Position numbers and translations under genes: made by a program. A stretch of 64,000 bases of DNA, taken from assembly GCF_042767895.1 (NCBI RefSeq), contig NC_091589.1:19479979-19543978 (forward strand), written 5' to 3'. Of this stretch, positions 25,101 to 40,157 are shown one piece after another. The notes beneath the pieces were generated by a model. The model saw only the letters and a program-made list of their open reading frames with translations, was not told the origin of the DNA and searched no databases. The stretch comes from Penaeus vannamei (Eukaryota > Arthropoda > Malacostraca > Decapoda > Penaeidae). The stretch's first letter is position 1. Every line of letters starts with the position of its first letter.

Positions 25101-27612
25101 GATAACAATAATAATAATGATTATGATAACCATAATAGCCGTGTTATAATTATTTATTATTATTTGTAATCATTGTCGTTATTATTAGTGTTGTTAGTAG
25201 GAAAATCATTAGAATATTGTTGATTATTGCTATTATTGCAGTTTTTACGCAAATAATCATTATAATTATCATTGTATAATTGTTATCATAATTATTGTCT
25301 TAATTACTCTCATAATTATTATTACAATATAATTATTATCGACATTATTGATGGGGTTATCATCAAAATCATCCTAATTAGCAGAATTATTGCTAAAATC
25401 ATCATAATCATCATTCTAACTGGAAAAAAGGGGGTTTTCGACTCATCTCTGACAAGGCTTTATTTCGCTAGATTTCGCCGGTTTTTCGACTTTGGGATTT
25501 TTCTACTTTTAGCCTTTTTCTCATTATAGATGGGCTTTATAATGATAATTATCATCATTATTGTCATCATTATCATCATTACTGTCATTATCGCCCTAAT
25601 TACCCTTAATATACTCATTATAATAATCATTATCTTAATTATTAATGTCATTTTCATCATCATAATGATTTTAATAATGATAATGACAATAATGAACATT
25701 CTAGAAATAATAACAATGATAATAATGATCATAATAACAATAATACCCGTGTTATAATTACTTTTATTATTATTTCTGTTATCATTGTCGTTATTATTAA
25801 TGTTATTAGTAGGAAAATCATTAGAATATTGATGACTCTTGCTATTATTGCAATTATTACGCAAATCGGTTTTTCTACTTTTGGGATTTTTCTACTTTTA
25901 GTCTTTTTCTCATTATAGATGGGCTTTATAATGATGATTATCATTATTGTCATTATCATCATTATTATCAGTGCTATCATTATTGCCCTAATTTCCATTA
26001 ATATAGTCATTATGATAATAATTATCTTAATTATTAATGTCATTTTTATCATTGTAAAGATTTTGATAATGATAATGACAATAATGATAATTCTAGAAAT
26101 AATAACAATAATGATAATGATAATAATAACAATAATAGCCGAGGAATAATTACTTTTATTATTATTTCTCTTATCATTGTCGTTATTATTAGTGTTATTA
26201 GTAGGAAAATCATGAGAATATTGTTGATTATTGCTATTATTGCAATTATTACGCAAATCATCATTATAATTAGCATTATATGATTATCATCCTAATTATT
26301 GTCTTAATTACACTCATAATTATCATTATTATCGTCATTAATGTCATTATTGATGGAGTCATAATCAAAATCATCCTAATTAACAGAATTATTGCTAAAA
26401 CCATCATGATCATCATTTAAACTTGAAAAAGGGGGGCTTTCGATTAATCTCTCACAAGGCTGTATTTCGCTAGATTTCGCCGGTTTTTCGACTTTTGGGA
26501 TTTGTCTACTTTTAGCCTTTTTTCATTATAGATGGGCTTTATAATGATAATTATCATCATTGTCATTATCATCATTATTATCATTACTGTCGTTATCGCC
26601 CTAATTACCCTTAATATAGTCAGTATAATAATCATTATCTTAATTAATAATGTCATTTCCATCATTATAATTATTTTAATAATGACAATGACAATAATGA
26701 TAATTCTAGAAATAATAAAAACAATAATAATGATTATAATAACAATAATACCCATGTTATAATTACTTTTATTATTATATCTGTTATCATTGTCGTTATT
26801 ATTAGTGTTATTAGTAGGAAAATCATGAGAATATTGTTGATTATAGCTTTTATTGCAATTATTACGCAAATCATCATTATAATTATCATTATATAATTAT
26901 TATCACAATTATTGTCTTAATTACACTCATAATTATCATTATTATCGTCATTAATGTCATTATTGATGGGGTTATAATCAAAATCATCCTAATTAGCAGA
27001 ATTATTTCTAAAATCATCATGATCGTCATTTAAACTGGAAAAAGGGGGGTTTTCGTTTCATCTCTCAGAAGGCTGTATTTAGCAAGATTTCGCCAGTGTT
27101 TCGATTTTTGGGATTTTTCTACTTTTAGCCTTTTTCTCATTATAGATGGACTTTATAATTATAATTATCATCCTTATTTTCATTATCATCATCATTATTA
27201 ACATTACTGTCATTATCATCATCATTATTATAATTACTGTCACTATGATCATTATTATCATTACTGTCTTTATCGCCCTAATTACCTTTAATATAGTCAT
27301 TATAATAATCATTATCTTAATTATTAATATCATTTTCATCATTAAAATGATTTTAATGATGATGATAACAATAATGATAATTCTAGAAATAATAACAACG
27401 ATAATAAGGATTATAATAACAATAATAGCCGTGTTATAATTACTTTTATTATTATTTATGTTATCATTGTCGTTATTATTAGTGTTATTAGTAGAGAAAT
27501 CATTAGAACATTGTTGATTATTGCTATTATTTCATTTATTACGAAAATCATCATTATAATTCTTATTGTATAATTACTATCATAGTTATTGGCCCAATTA
27601 CTATCATAATTA
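22125..27612 (+). repeat. AT-rich satellite family B, plus orientation
   Basis: Roughly eight or nine units, with boxes near 22400, 23110, 23725, 24210, 24815, 25430, 26425 and 27045. Typical spacing is 0.6 kb, with truncated or fused units (an extra short box near 25860-25920). The region 22505-22860 carries an internal triplet duplication. The non-box part is ATN triplets, with landmarks GTAGGAAAATCATTAGAATA, GCAATTATTACGCAAATC and GGGGTTATCATCAAAATC. It ends in CATAATTA where TCANN repeats begin. Confidence 0.87.
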
Positions 27613-28786
27613 GGTCAAATAACAGCAGACAAGTCAGGTCACACCAGATCACATCAGATCACATCACATCAGATCACATCACATCAGACGAGTCAGGTCA
27701 CATCAGACAAGTCAGGTCAAATCAAATAAGTCAGATCAGATCATGTCACATCAGTCAGATCACATCACATCAGATCACATCAGATCAGGTCAGATCAGAT
27801 CAGATCACATATTATCAGACGAGTCAGGTCACATTAGAACAGGTCAGATCAGGTCATATCAGGTCAGATCACATAAGACGAGTCAGGTCACATCAGACAA
27901 TTCAGATCAGATCACGTCAGACCAGGTCAAATCACATCAGATCACGTCACATCAGATCACGTCAGATCAGATCACGTCAGATCAGGTCAAATCACATCAA
28001 ATCACATCAGATCAGGTCAAATCACATCAGACGAGTCAGGTCACATCAGACAAGTCAGGTCACATCAGACAAGTCAGATAAGATCATGTCAGATCCGGTC
28101 AAATCACATCAGATCACGTTAGATCAGGTCAAATCACATCAGATCACGTAAGATTAGGTCAAAGCAGACAAGTCAGGTCACATCATATCACATCAGATCA
28201 AATCAGATCAGGTCAGATCACATCACATCAGATCACATCACATCAGACGAGTCAGGTCACATCAGACAAGTCAGGTCACATTACATCAGATCACATCAAA
28301 TCAGACGAGTTAGGTCACATCAGATCAGGTCAGATCAGGTCAAATCACATCAGACAAGTCAGGTCACATCAGATCACATCAGATCTGGTCAAATCACATC
28401 AGATCAGGTCAAATCACATCAGATCACATCAGATCAGGTCAAATCACATCAGATCACGTCAAATCAGGTCAAATCACATCAGATCAGGTCAAATCACATC
28501 AGATCACGTCAGATCAGGTCACATCAATCAGATCAAGTCATATCACATCAGACGAGTCAGGTCACATCAGACAAAACAGATCAAATCAGGTCAGATCAGG
28601 TCAAATCACGTCAGATCAGGTCAATTCACATAATACAAGTCAGGTCACATCAGATCAGGTCAGATCAGGTCAAATCACATCAGACAAGTCAGGTCACATC
28701 AGATCAGTCAGATCACATCAGACGAGTCAGGCCACATCAGAACATGTCAGATCAAGTCAGGTCACATCAGACAAGTCAGATCAGAT
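27613..28786 (+). repeat. TCANN pentamer satellite, internal block 1
   Basis: Same TCANN grammar as the 7.3-11.5 kb array. The first ~550 bp, including the entry junction TAATTAGGTCAAATAACAGC, are nearly identical to 32957-33500. It returns to family B at GATCATTATCTTAATTATT. Confidence 0.9.
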
Positions 28787-31700
28787 CATTATCTTAATTA
28801 TTAATGTCATTTTCATCATTATAATGATTTTAAAACTGATGATAACAATAATAATAATTCTAGAAATAATAACAACAATAATAATGATTATAATAACAAT
28901 AATAGCCGTGTTATAATTACTTTTATTATTATTCATGTTATCATTGTCGTTCTTATTACTGTTATTAGTAGGAAAATCATTAGAATATTGTTGATTATTG
29001 TTATTATTGCAGTTATTACGCAAATCATCATTATAATTATCGTTGAATAATCATTATCATAATTATTGTCCTAATTACTCCCATAATTATCATGATTACA
29101 GTCATTATTGCGATATATAATGGGGTTATCATCCAAATCATCCTGATTAGCAGAATTATTTCTAGAATCATCATAATCATCCTTTAAACTGGGAAAAAGG
29201 GGGTTTTCGACTCATCTCTCATAAGGCTGTATTTCGCTAGATTTCGCCTGTTTTTCGACTTTTGGGATTTTTCTACTTTTAGCCTTTTTCTCATTATAGA
29301 TGTGCTTTATGATGATAACTATCATCATTATTGTCATTATCATCATCATTATTATCATTACTGTCATTATCGCCCTAATTACCCTTAATATAGTCATTAT
29401 AATAATCATTATCTTAACTATTAATGTCATTTTCATCATCAGAATTTTTTTTAATAAGGATAATGACAATAATGATAATTATAGAAATAATAACAACAAT
29501 AATAATGATTATAACAACAATAATAGCCGTGTTATAATTCTATTATTATTTCTGTTATCATTGTCGTTATTATTAGTGTTATTAGTAGGAAAATTATTAG
29601 AATATTGCTGATCATTGCTATTATTGCAATTATTACGCAAAGCATCATTATAATTATCATTGTATAATTATTATTATGATTGTTGTCTCTCATAACTCTC
29701 ATAATTATCATTATTATCGTCATTATTTATGGGGTTATCATCAAAATCATCCTTATTAGCATAATTATTGCTAAAATAATCATAATCATAATTTAAACTG
29801 GAAAAAAGGGGGTTATCGAATCATCTCTCACAGAGCTGTATTTCGCTAGATTTCGTCGGTTTTTCTACTTTTGGGATTTATCTCTTTTAAGACTTTTTCT
29901 CATTATAGATGGGCTTTATAATGATAATTACCATCATTTATGTCATTATCATCATTATTATCATTACTGTCATTATCGCCCTAATTACCATTAATATAGT
30001 CATTATAATAATCTTTATCTTAATTATTAATGTCATTTTAATCATTATAATGATTTTAATATTGATAATGACAATAATGATAATTCTAGAAAAATAAAAA
30101 AAACAATAAAAATTATTATAATAATAATAATAGCCACGTTATAATTACTTTTCTTATTATTTCTGTTATCATTGTCGTTATTATTAGTCTTATTATTAGG
30201 AAAATCATTAGAATATTGTTGATCATTGCTATTATTGCAATTATTACGCAAATCATCAATATAATTAGCATTGTATAATTATTATCATAATTATTGACCT
30301 AATTACTTTGATATTTATCATTATTATCGTCATTATTGTCATTATTGATGGGGTTATCCTCAAAATCATCCTAATTAGCAGAATTATTGCTAAAATCATC
30401 ATGATCATCATTAAAACTGGAAAAGGGCGGTTTTCGACTCATAAGGCTGTATTTCCCTAGATTTCGCCTGTTATTCGACTTTTGGGATTTTTCTACTTTT
30501 AGCCTTTTTCTCATTATAGATGGGCTTTATAATGATAATTATCATCATTATTGTCATTATCATCATCATTATTATGATTATTGTTATTATCGCCCTAATT
30601 ACATTTAATATACTCATTATAGTAATCATTATCTTAATTCATCATTATGATTTTAATAATGATAATGACAATAATGATAATTGTAGAAATAATGAAAATA
30701 ATAATAATGATTATAATAAGAATAATAGCCGTGTTATAATTACTTTTATTTATATTTCTGTTATTATTGTCGTTATCATTAGTGTTATTAGTAGGAAAAT
30801 CATTAGAATATTGTTGATTTTTGCTATTATTGTAATTATTACGCAAATCATTATAATAATTGTTGTATAATTATTATCATAATTATTGTCCTAATTACTC
30901 TACTAATTATCATTATTATTTTCATTATTGTCATTATTGATGGGGTTATCATCAAAATAATCCTAATTAGCAGAATTATTACTAAAATCATAATCATCAT
31001 TTAAACTGGAAAAAGGGGTGTTTTCGACTCATCTCCCAAAAGGCTGTATTTCGCTAGATTTCGCCGGTATATCGACTTATGGGATTTTTCTATTGTTAGC
31101 CTTTTTCTCATTATAGATAGGCTTTATAATGATAATTATCATTATTATCGTCATTATTCATGGGGTTATCATCAAAATCATCCTAATTAGCAGAAGTATT
31201 GCTAAAATCATCATAATCATCATTTAAATTCGAAAAAGGGGGTTTTCGACCCATCTCTCAGAAGGCTGTTTTTCGCTAGATTTCGCCGGTTTTTCGACTT
31301 TTGGGATTTTTCTCCTTTTAGCCTTTTTCTCATTATAGATGGGCTTTATAATGATAATTATCATCATTATTATCATTACTGTCATTATCGCCCTAATTAC
31401 CCTTAATATACTCATTATAATAATCATTATCTTAATTATTAATGTCATTTTCATCATTATAATTATTTTAATAATGATAATGACGATAATGATAATTCTA
31501 GAAATAATAATAACAATAATAATGATTATAATATGAATAATAGCAGTGTTATAATTACTTTTATTATTATTTCTGTTATCATAGTCGTTATTACTAGCGT
31601 TATTAGTAGGAAAATCATTAGAATATTGTTGATTATTGCTGTTATTGCAATTATTACGCAAATCATTATAATTATCATTGCATAATTATTATCATAATTA

Positions 31701-32956
31701 TTGTCCTAATTACTCCCATAATTATCCTTATTATCGTCATTATTTATGGGGTTATTGTCAAAATCATCCTCATTAGCAGAATTATTGCTAAAATCCTCAT
31801 AATCATCATTTAAACTCGATAAAGGGGGGGTTTCGACTTATCACCAGGCTGTATTTCGTTAGATTTCGCCAGTTTTCGACTTTTGGGATTTTTCTACTTT
31901 TAGCCTTTTTTTCATTATAGATGGGCTTTATAATGGTAATTATCATCATTATTGTTATCATCATCTTCATTATTATCATTACAGTCATTATCGCCTAATT
32001 ATCCTGAATATACTCATGATAATCATTATCTTAATTATAAATGTCATTTTCATCATTACAATGATTTTAATAATGGTAATGCCAATAATGATAATTCTAG
32101 AAATAATAACAACAATAATGATAATTCTAGAAATAATAACAACAATAATGATGATTATAATAAGAATAATAGCCATGTTATAATTACTTTTATTATCATT
32201 TCTGTTATCATTGTCGTTATTATTAGTGTTATTAGTAGAAAAGCCATTAGAATATTGTTGATTATTGCTATCATTGCAATTATTTCGCAAATCATCATTA
32301 TAACTATCATTGTATAATTATTATCATGATCATTGTCCTAATTACTCTCATAATTATCATTATTATCGTCATTATTGATGGGGTTATCATCAAAATCATC
32401 CTAATTACCAGAATTTTTGCTAAAATCATCATAATCATCATTTAAACTCTAAAAAGGGGGGTTTTCGATTCATTTCTCACGACGATGTATTTCGCTAGAT
32501 TTCGCCCGTTTTTCAACTTTTAGGATTTTTCTACTTTTAGTTCTTTTCTCATTATGGATGGGCTTTATAATGTTAATTGTCATCATTATTGTCAGTATCA
32601 TCATCATTATTATCATTACTGTCCTTATCGCCCTAATTACCCTTAATATACTCATTATAATAATCATTATCTTAATTATTAATGTAATTTTCATCATTAT
32701 AATGATTTGAATAAAGATAATGAGAATAATGATAATTCTAGAAATAATAACAACAATAATAATGATTATAATAACGATAATTCCGGTGTTATAATTACTT
32801 TTACTATTAATTCTGTTATCATTGTCGATATTATTAATAAGTGTTATTAGTAGGAAAATCATTAGAATATCATTGATTATTGCTATTAGTGTAATCATTA
32901 TAATTATCACTGTATAATTATTATCATAATTATTGTCCTCATTACTCTCATAATTA
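28787..32956 (+). repeat. AT-rich satellite family B, plus orientation
   Basis: Boxes near 29190, 29805, 30420, 31015, 31230, 31825 and 32455; spacing is about 590-630 bp except for a truncated ~220 bp unit at 31015-31235. It opens part-way into a unit and ends at the same CATAATTA/GGTCAAATAACAGC junction seen at 27612. Confidence 0.87.
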
Positions 32957-33687
32957 GGTCAAATAACAGCAGACAAGTCAGGTCACACCAGATCACATCA
33001 GATCACATCACATCAGATCACATCACATCAGACGAGTCAGGTCACATCAGACAAGTCAGGTCAAATCAAATAAGTCAGATCAGATCATGTCACATCAGTC
33101 AGATCACATCACATCAGATCACATCAGATCAGGTCAGATCAGATCAGATCACATATTATCAGACGAGTCAGGTCACATTAGAACAGGTCAGATCAGGTCA
33201 TATCAGGTCAGATCTCATAAGACGAGTCAGGTCACATCAGACAATTCAGATCAGATCACGTCAGACCAGGTCAAATCACATCAGATCACGTCACATCAGA
33301 TCACGTCAGATCAGATCACGTCAGATCAGGTCAAATCACATCAAATCACATCAGATCAGGTCAAATCACATCAGACGAGTCAGGTCACATCAGACAAGTC
33401 AGGTCACATCAGACAAGTCAGATAAGATCATGTCAGATCCGGTCAAATCACATCAGATCACGTTAGATCAGGTCAAATCACATCAGATCACGTAAGATTA
33501 GGTCAAAGCAGAAAGTCAGGTCACATCATATCACATCAGATCAGGTCAAATCACATCACATCAGATCACATCACATCAGACGAATCAGGTCACATCAGAC
33601 AAGTCAGGTCACATTACATCAGATCACATCAAATCAGACGATCAGGTCAAGTCACATCAGACAAGTCAGGTCACATCAGATCACATC
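32957..33687 (+). repeat. TCANN pentamer satellite, internal block 2, running into the gap
   Basis: Near copy of 27613-28180: I see one substitution (GATCTCATAAG for GATCACATAAG) and one short deletion (AAAGCAGAAAGTC for AAAGCAGACAAGTC) before the two diverge by rearrangement. It is cut by the run of N. Confidence 0.9.
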
Positions 33688-34187
33688 NNNNNNNNNNNNN
33701 NNNNNNNNNNNNNNNNNNNNNNNNNNNNNNNNNNNNNNNNNNNNNNNNNNNNNNNNNNNNNNNNNNNNNNNNNNNNNNNNNNNNNNNNNNNNNNNNNNNN
33801 NNNNNNNNNNNNNNNNNNNNNNNNNNNNNNNNNNNNNNNNNNNNNNNNNNNNNNNNNNNNNNNNNNNNNNNNNNNNNNNNNNNNNNNNNNNNNNNNNNNN
33901 NNNNNNNNNNNNNNNNNNNNNNNNNNNNNNNNNNNNNNNNNNNNNNNNNNNNNNNNNNNNNNNNNNNNNNNNNNNNNNNNNNNNNNNNNNNNNNNNNNNN
34001 NNNNNNNNNNNNNNNNNNNNNNNNNNNNNNNNNNNNNNNNNNNNNNNNNNNNNNNNNNNNNNNNNNNNNNNNNNNNNNNNNNNNNNNNNNNNNNNNNNNN
34101 NNNNNNNNNNNNNNNNNNNNNNNNNNNNNNNNNNNNNNNNNNNNNNNNNNNNNNNNNNNNNNNNNNNNNNNNNNNNNNNNNNNNNNN
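33688..34187. other. Assembly gap, exactly 500 N
   Basis: A run of exactly 500 N, a conventional placeholder length, so real distance and even adjacency are unknown. The left flank is TCANN satellite and the right flank is family C. Confidence 0.99.
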
Positions 34188-35600
34188 CATTATAAATGGA
34201 CTGAATGATAATTATTATCATCATTATTATCATTAGTCATCATTTTTATGATTATTATCATTATAAACATTATCATCATGATTATCATTATTATTATCAT
34301 CATTATTGCAGTTATAATAATTATTATTGCTATTTTTATCATTATAACTATTTATATAATGATAATAGCAATAATGATGATCTTAGAAATAATAATGACA
34401 ATGATAATAATTATAATGACAATCATAATGATATTATTATTTCTATTGCCATTATTAGTATGGAAATTATTGGAATAGAGTTAATTATTGCTATTATTGC
34501 AGTAATTATCAAGATTATCATTATAATTATGACTTTATTATTATCATTATTATTGTCATTATCATCATAATTATCATCATTATTGTCAATAATAAAGTAA
34601 TAATCATGGAAATCATCATAATTGCCTGAATTAATGTTAAAATCCTCATAATTACCATTAAAAAGTTTCTCTCAAATGGCCGTAATACGCTAGATTTTGC
34701 CGTTTCTTCGACATTTGGGATTTTATTTCTTCTGGCCTTTATTTCAATATAAATGGACTGAATGATATTTATTATCGTCATTATTATAATTACTGTTATT
34801 ATTTTTATGATTATTATCATTATCGTCATTATCATCATGATTATCATTATTATTATCATCTTTATTTCAGTTATAATAAATATTATGCCAATTATTATTG
34901 CTATTTTTATCATTTTTATCTATTTATATAATGATAATAGCAATAATAATGGTCTTAGAAATAATAATGACAATAATAATAATTATAATGACAATGATAA
35001 TGATATAATTATTTCTATTGTCATAATTAGTAATTAGTTAATTATTGCTATTATTGCAGTAATTATCAAGATTATCATTATAATTATGACTTTATCATTA
35101 TTATTGTCATTATCATTGTCATTATCATCATGGTTACCATCATTATTGTCAATAATAAAGGAATCAATCATCATAATTACCTGAATTAATGTTAAAATCC
35201 TCAACATTACCATTAAAAAGCGAAAAGTTTTTTTTTCGACTAGATTTTGCCGTTTTTTTCGACTTTTGGGATTTATTACTTATGGCCTTTATTTCATTAT
35301 AAATGGACTGAATGATAATTATTATCATCATGATTATCATTATTATTACAATCATTATTACAGTTATAATAATTATTATGCTAATTATTATTGCTATTTT
35401 TATCATTGTAACGTTTGATATAATGATAATAGCAATAATGATGATCTTAGAAATAATAATGACAATAATAATAATTAAAATGACAATGATAATGACGTTA
35501 TTTCTATTGCCATTATTAGTATGGAAATTATTGGAATAGAGTTAATTATTGCTATTATTGCAGTAATTATAAAGATTATCATTATCGGCTAGATTTTGCC
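34188..35600 (+). repeat. AT-rich satellite family C, plus orientation
   Basis: Units with boxes near 34660-34760 and 35190-35310, marked by CATTACCATTAAAAAG, GATTTTGCCG, TTTCATTATAAATGGACTG and GGAATAGAGTTAATTATTGC. It ends with the isolated box fragment CGGCTAGATTTTGCCG at about 35586-35601, after which orientation flips. Confidence 0.82.
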
Positions 35601-36590
35601 GAATAATGATGATAATAATGATGATAATCATGATGATAATGATAATAATCATAAAAAATAATGACAGTAATGATAATGATGATAATTATTATCCAGTCCA
35701 TTTATAATGAAATATGGGCCAAAAGTAATAAAATCCCAAAAGTCGAAAAAACGGCAAAATCTAGTTTATTACAGCCTTCTCAGAGAAACTAATTATGAGA
35801 ATTTTAACATTAATTCATGTAATCGTGATGATTTTCATGATAATTCCTTCATTATATGCAATAATGGTGATAATGACCATGATAATGACAATAATAATGA
35901 TAATAATGACAAATCATAATTATAATGATAATTTTGATAATTACTTCAATAATAGCAATAAACAACTCTATTCCAATAATTTTCAGACTAATAATGACAA
36001 TAGAATGATAATAACATCATTATCATTGTCAGTATAATTATTACTATTGTCAATATTATTTCTAAAATTATCATTATTGCTATTATCATTATAAAAATAG
36101 TTATGATGATGAAAATAGCTATAATAATTAGCATAATAATCATTATAACTGCAATAATGACTATAATCATGATAATAATAAATATAATGATAATAATCCT
36201 AATAATAATGAAAATAATGATAATAATGATGATAATAATTATTATCCAGTCCATTTATAATGAAATCAAGGCCAAAAGTAATAAATTCCCAAAAAGTCGA
36301 AAAAAAACAGCAAAATCTAGCGTATTACAGCCTTTTGAGAGAAACGTTGAAAAAAAACTTTTTATTGGTAATTATGTGGATTTTAACATTAATTCAGGTA
36401 ATTGTGATGATTTTCATCATAATTCCTTCATTATATGCAATAATGATGATAATTATGATGATAATGACAATGATAATGACAATAATAATGATAATGATAA
36501 AATCATAATTATAATGATAATTTTGATAATTACTGCAATAATAGCAATAATCAACTCTATTCCAATAATTTTCAGAATAGTAATGACAAT
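35601..36590 (-). repeat. AT-rich satellite family C, minus orientation
   Basis: Family C reads on the minus strand: CCAGTCCATTTATAATGAAA, AAAAGTAATAAAATCCC, GGCAAAATCTAG and CAGCCTTCTCAGAGAAAC, with boxes near 35695-35800 and 36245-36370. It passes into family A near 36590. Confidence 0.82.
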
Positions 36591-39500
36591 TATGATAACT
36601 ATGACATTTATTATGATAATTATGACATTAATTATGATAATTATGACATTAATTATGAGAATTATGACATTAATTAAGATTATTATAATATAGTGATAAT
36701 CATAATGATAATTTGCGTAATTAATGCAATAATAGCAATAATCGACAATATTCTAATGATTTTCATGACAACAATAATAACGATAATCATAATAAAAATA
36801 ATCATTGAAATAATCATAATATCTCTGTTATATTTATTATAATTCTTTTTATTGTTGTTATTATTTCTAAAATTATCATTATTGTTATTATCATTATAAA
36901 AATAGTTATAATGAGGGAAATGGCATCAATAATTAAGAAAATAACTATTATAATAATTATATTAAGGGTAATTATGGCGATAATTACTATAATGATGATA
37001 ATGATGACATTAATGATGTTATATATGATAATCATTATAAAGCCCATCCATAATGAATAAAAGGCTAAATGTATAAAAATCCCAAAAGTCCTAAAATTGC
37101 CGAAATCTAGCGATATATAGCCTTTTCAGAGAATGGTCGACAAACCCTCTTTTTCGAGGTTAAGGGATAATTATGATGATTTCTGCAATGATTCCGCTAA
37201 TTTTGACTATTTTGATGACAATCCCATTAATAATGACATTAATTATGATAATTATGACATTTATGTTGATAATTATGACATTAATTATGATAATTATGAC
37301 ATTAATTATGATAATTATGACATTAATTATGATAATTATGACATTAATTATGATAATTATGACATTAATCATGATAATTATGACATTAATTTTGATAATT
37401 ATGACAATAATAATGAAATTAATGTTGATAATTATGACATTAATTATGATATGACATTAATTGTGATAATTATGACATTAATTATGATAATTATAATATA
37501 ATGATAATTTTAATAATTTGCGTAATTAATGCAATAATAGCAATAATCGATAATATTCTCATGATTTTCATGACAACAACAGTAATAATAACGATAATGA
37601 TAATAAAAATAATCATTGAAATAATAATAATATCGCTATTATTGTTATTATAATTGTTATTATTTTGTTATCATTTCTAAAATTATCATTATTGTTATTA
37701 TAATTATAAAAACAGTTTTAATGAGGGAAATGACATCAATAATTAAGATAATAACTATTATAATGATTATATTAAGTTTAATTATGGCGATAATTACTAT
37801 AATGATGATAATGATAACATTAATGATGATAATGATGATAATCATTATAAAGCCAATCCATAATGAAAAAAGGCTAAAAGTATAAAAATCCCATAAGTCG
37901 AAAAAACGCCGAAATCTAGCGATATACAGCCTTTTGAGAGAATGGTCGACAAACCCCCTTTTTCGAGTTTAAGGGATTTATGATTTCTGCAATGATTCTG
38001 CTAATTATGATGATTTCTACAATGATTCTGCTAATTATGATGATTTTGATGACAATCCCATTGATAATGACAATAATAATAACATTAATTATGATAATTA
38101 TGAAGTTAATTATGATAATTATGAAATTAATTATGATAATCATAAAATTAATTATGATAATTATGATATTAATTATGATAATTATGACATTAATTATGAT
38201 AATTATGATAATTATGACAATGATTTAGACAATTATAATATAATGATAATTATACTGATAATTTGCGTAATTAATGCAATAATAGCAATAATCAACAATA
38301 TTCTAATGATTTTCATGACAATAACAATAATAATAACGTTAATGATAATAAAAATAATCATTGGAATAATCATAATATCGCTCTTATTGTAATTATAATT
38401 GTTATTATAATTGTTATTATTTCTAAAAATATCATTATTGTTTTTATCATTATAAAATTAGTTATAATGAGGGAAATGACATCAATAATTAAGATAATAA
38501 CTATTATAAAGATTATATTAAGGGTAATTATGGCGATAATTACTATGATGATGATAATGATGACATTAATGATAATAATGATGATGATAATCATTATAAA
38601 GCCCATCCATAATGAAAAAAGGCTAAAGGTATAACAATCCCAAAAACGCAGTAATCTAGCGATATATAGCCTTGTGAGAGAATGGTCGACAAACCCCCTT
38701 TTTCGAGTTTAAGGGATAATTATGATGATTTCTTCAATGTTTCTGCTAATTATGATGATTTTTATGACAATCCCATTAATAATGACAATAATAATGATAT
38801 TAATTACGATAATTATGACATTAATTATTTAAAATATGGCATTAATTATGATAAGTATAACATTAATTAAGATAATTATAATATAATGATAATTATAATA
38901 AAAACTTGCGTACTTAATGCAATAATAGCAATAATCGACAATATTCTAATGATTTTCATGACAATAACAATAATAATAACGTTAATGATAATAAAAATAA
39001 TCATTGAAATAATCATAATATCGCTATTATTGTAATTATAATTGTTATTATAATTGTTATTATTTCTAAAATTATCCTTATTGTTATTATCATTATAAAA
39101 TAGTTATAATATGGGAAATGACAGCAATAATTAAGATAATAACTATTATATTGATTATATTAAGCGTAATTATGCTGATAATTACTATAATGATGATAAT
39201 GATGACATTAATGATAATAATGATGATGATAATCATTATAAAGCCCATCCATAATGAAAAAAAGGCTAAAAGTATGAAAATCCCATAAGTCGAAAAAAAG
39301 CCGAAATTTAGTGATATATATCCTTTTGAGAGATTGGTCGACAAACCCCCTTTATCGAGTTTAAGGGATAATTATGATGATTTCTGCAATGATTCTGCTA
39401 ATTATGATGATTTTGATGACAATCCCATTAATAATGACAATAATAATGAAATTAATTAGGAAAAATATGACATTAAATATGACATTAATTAAGATAATTA

Positions 39501-40157
39501 TAATATAATGATAATTATAATGATAATTTGTGTAATTAATGCAATAATAGCAATAATCGACAATATTCTAATGATTTTCATGACATTAACAATAATAATA
39601 ACGATAATGATAATAAAAATAATCATTAAAATAATCATAATATGGCTATTATTGTTATTATAATTGTTATTATTTTTGTCATTATTTCTAAAATTATCAT
39701 TATTGTTATTATCATTATAAAAATAGTTATAATGAGGGAAATGACATCAATAATTAAGAAAATAACTTATAATAATTATATTAAGGGTAATTATGGCGAT
39801 AATTACTATAATGATGATAATTATGACATTAATGATAATAATGATGATGATAATCATTATAATGCCCATCCATAATGAAAAAAGGCAAAAAGTATAAAAA
39901 TCCCAAAAGTCGAAAAAAAACGCCGAAATCTAGCCTTTTGAGAGAATGGTCGACAAACCCCCTTTTTCGAGTTTAAGGGATAATTATGAGGATTTCTGCA
40001 ATGATTCTGCTAATTTGTATGATTTTGATGACAATCCCATTAATAATGACAATAATAATGACATTAATTATGATAATTATAATATAATGATAATTATAAT
40101 GAAAATTTCCGTAATTAATGCAATAATAGCAATAATCGACAATATTCTAATAATTTT
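36591..40157 (-). repeat. AT-rich satellite family A, minus orientation, left of the LTR insertion
   Basis: Boxes read GAGAGAATGGTCGACAAACC on the plus strand near 37125, 37935, 38675, 39330 and 39945. The last unit is interrupted at ATTCTAATAATTTT by the 2.29-kb insertion and continues after it. Confidence 0.88.
37216..37400. repeat. 21-bp minisatellite inside satellite A
   Basis: About nine tandem copies of the unit with core GACATTAATTATGATAAT, in the reverse orientation relative to the left half of the window. Confidence 0.8.

Noticed and set aside
27743..28081. 112-codon Ser/Asp/His/Gln/Ile-rich frame, repeated identically at 33087-33425, and a 152-codon one on the minus strand at 56899-57357
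   Set aside because: By-products of TCANN pentamers; the identity at two sites reflects the duplicated DNA segment.
33676..34233. Open frames across the N run
   Set aside because: They consist of undetermined residues in an assembly gap.
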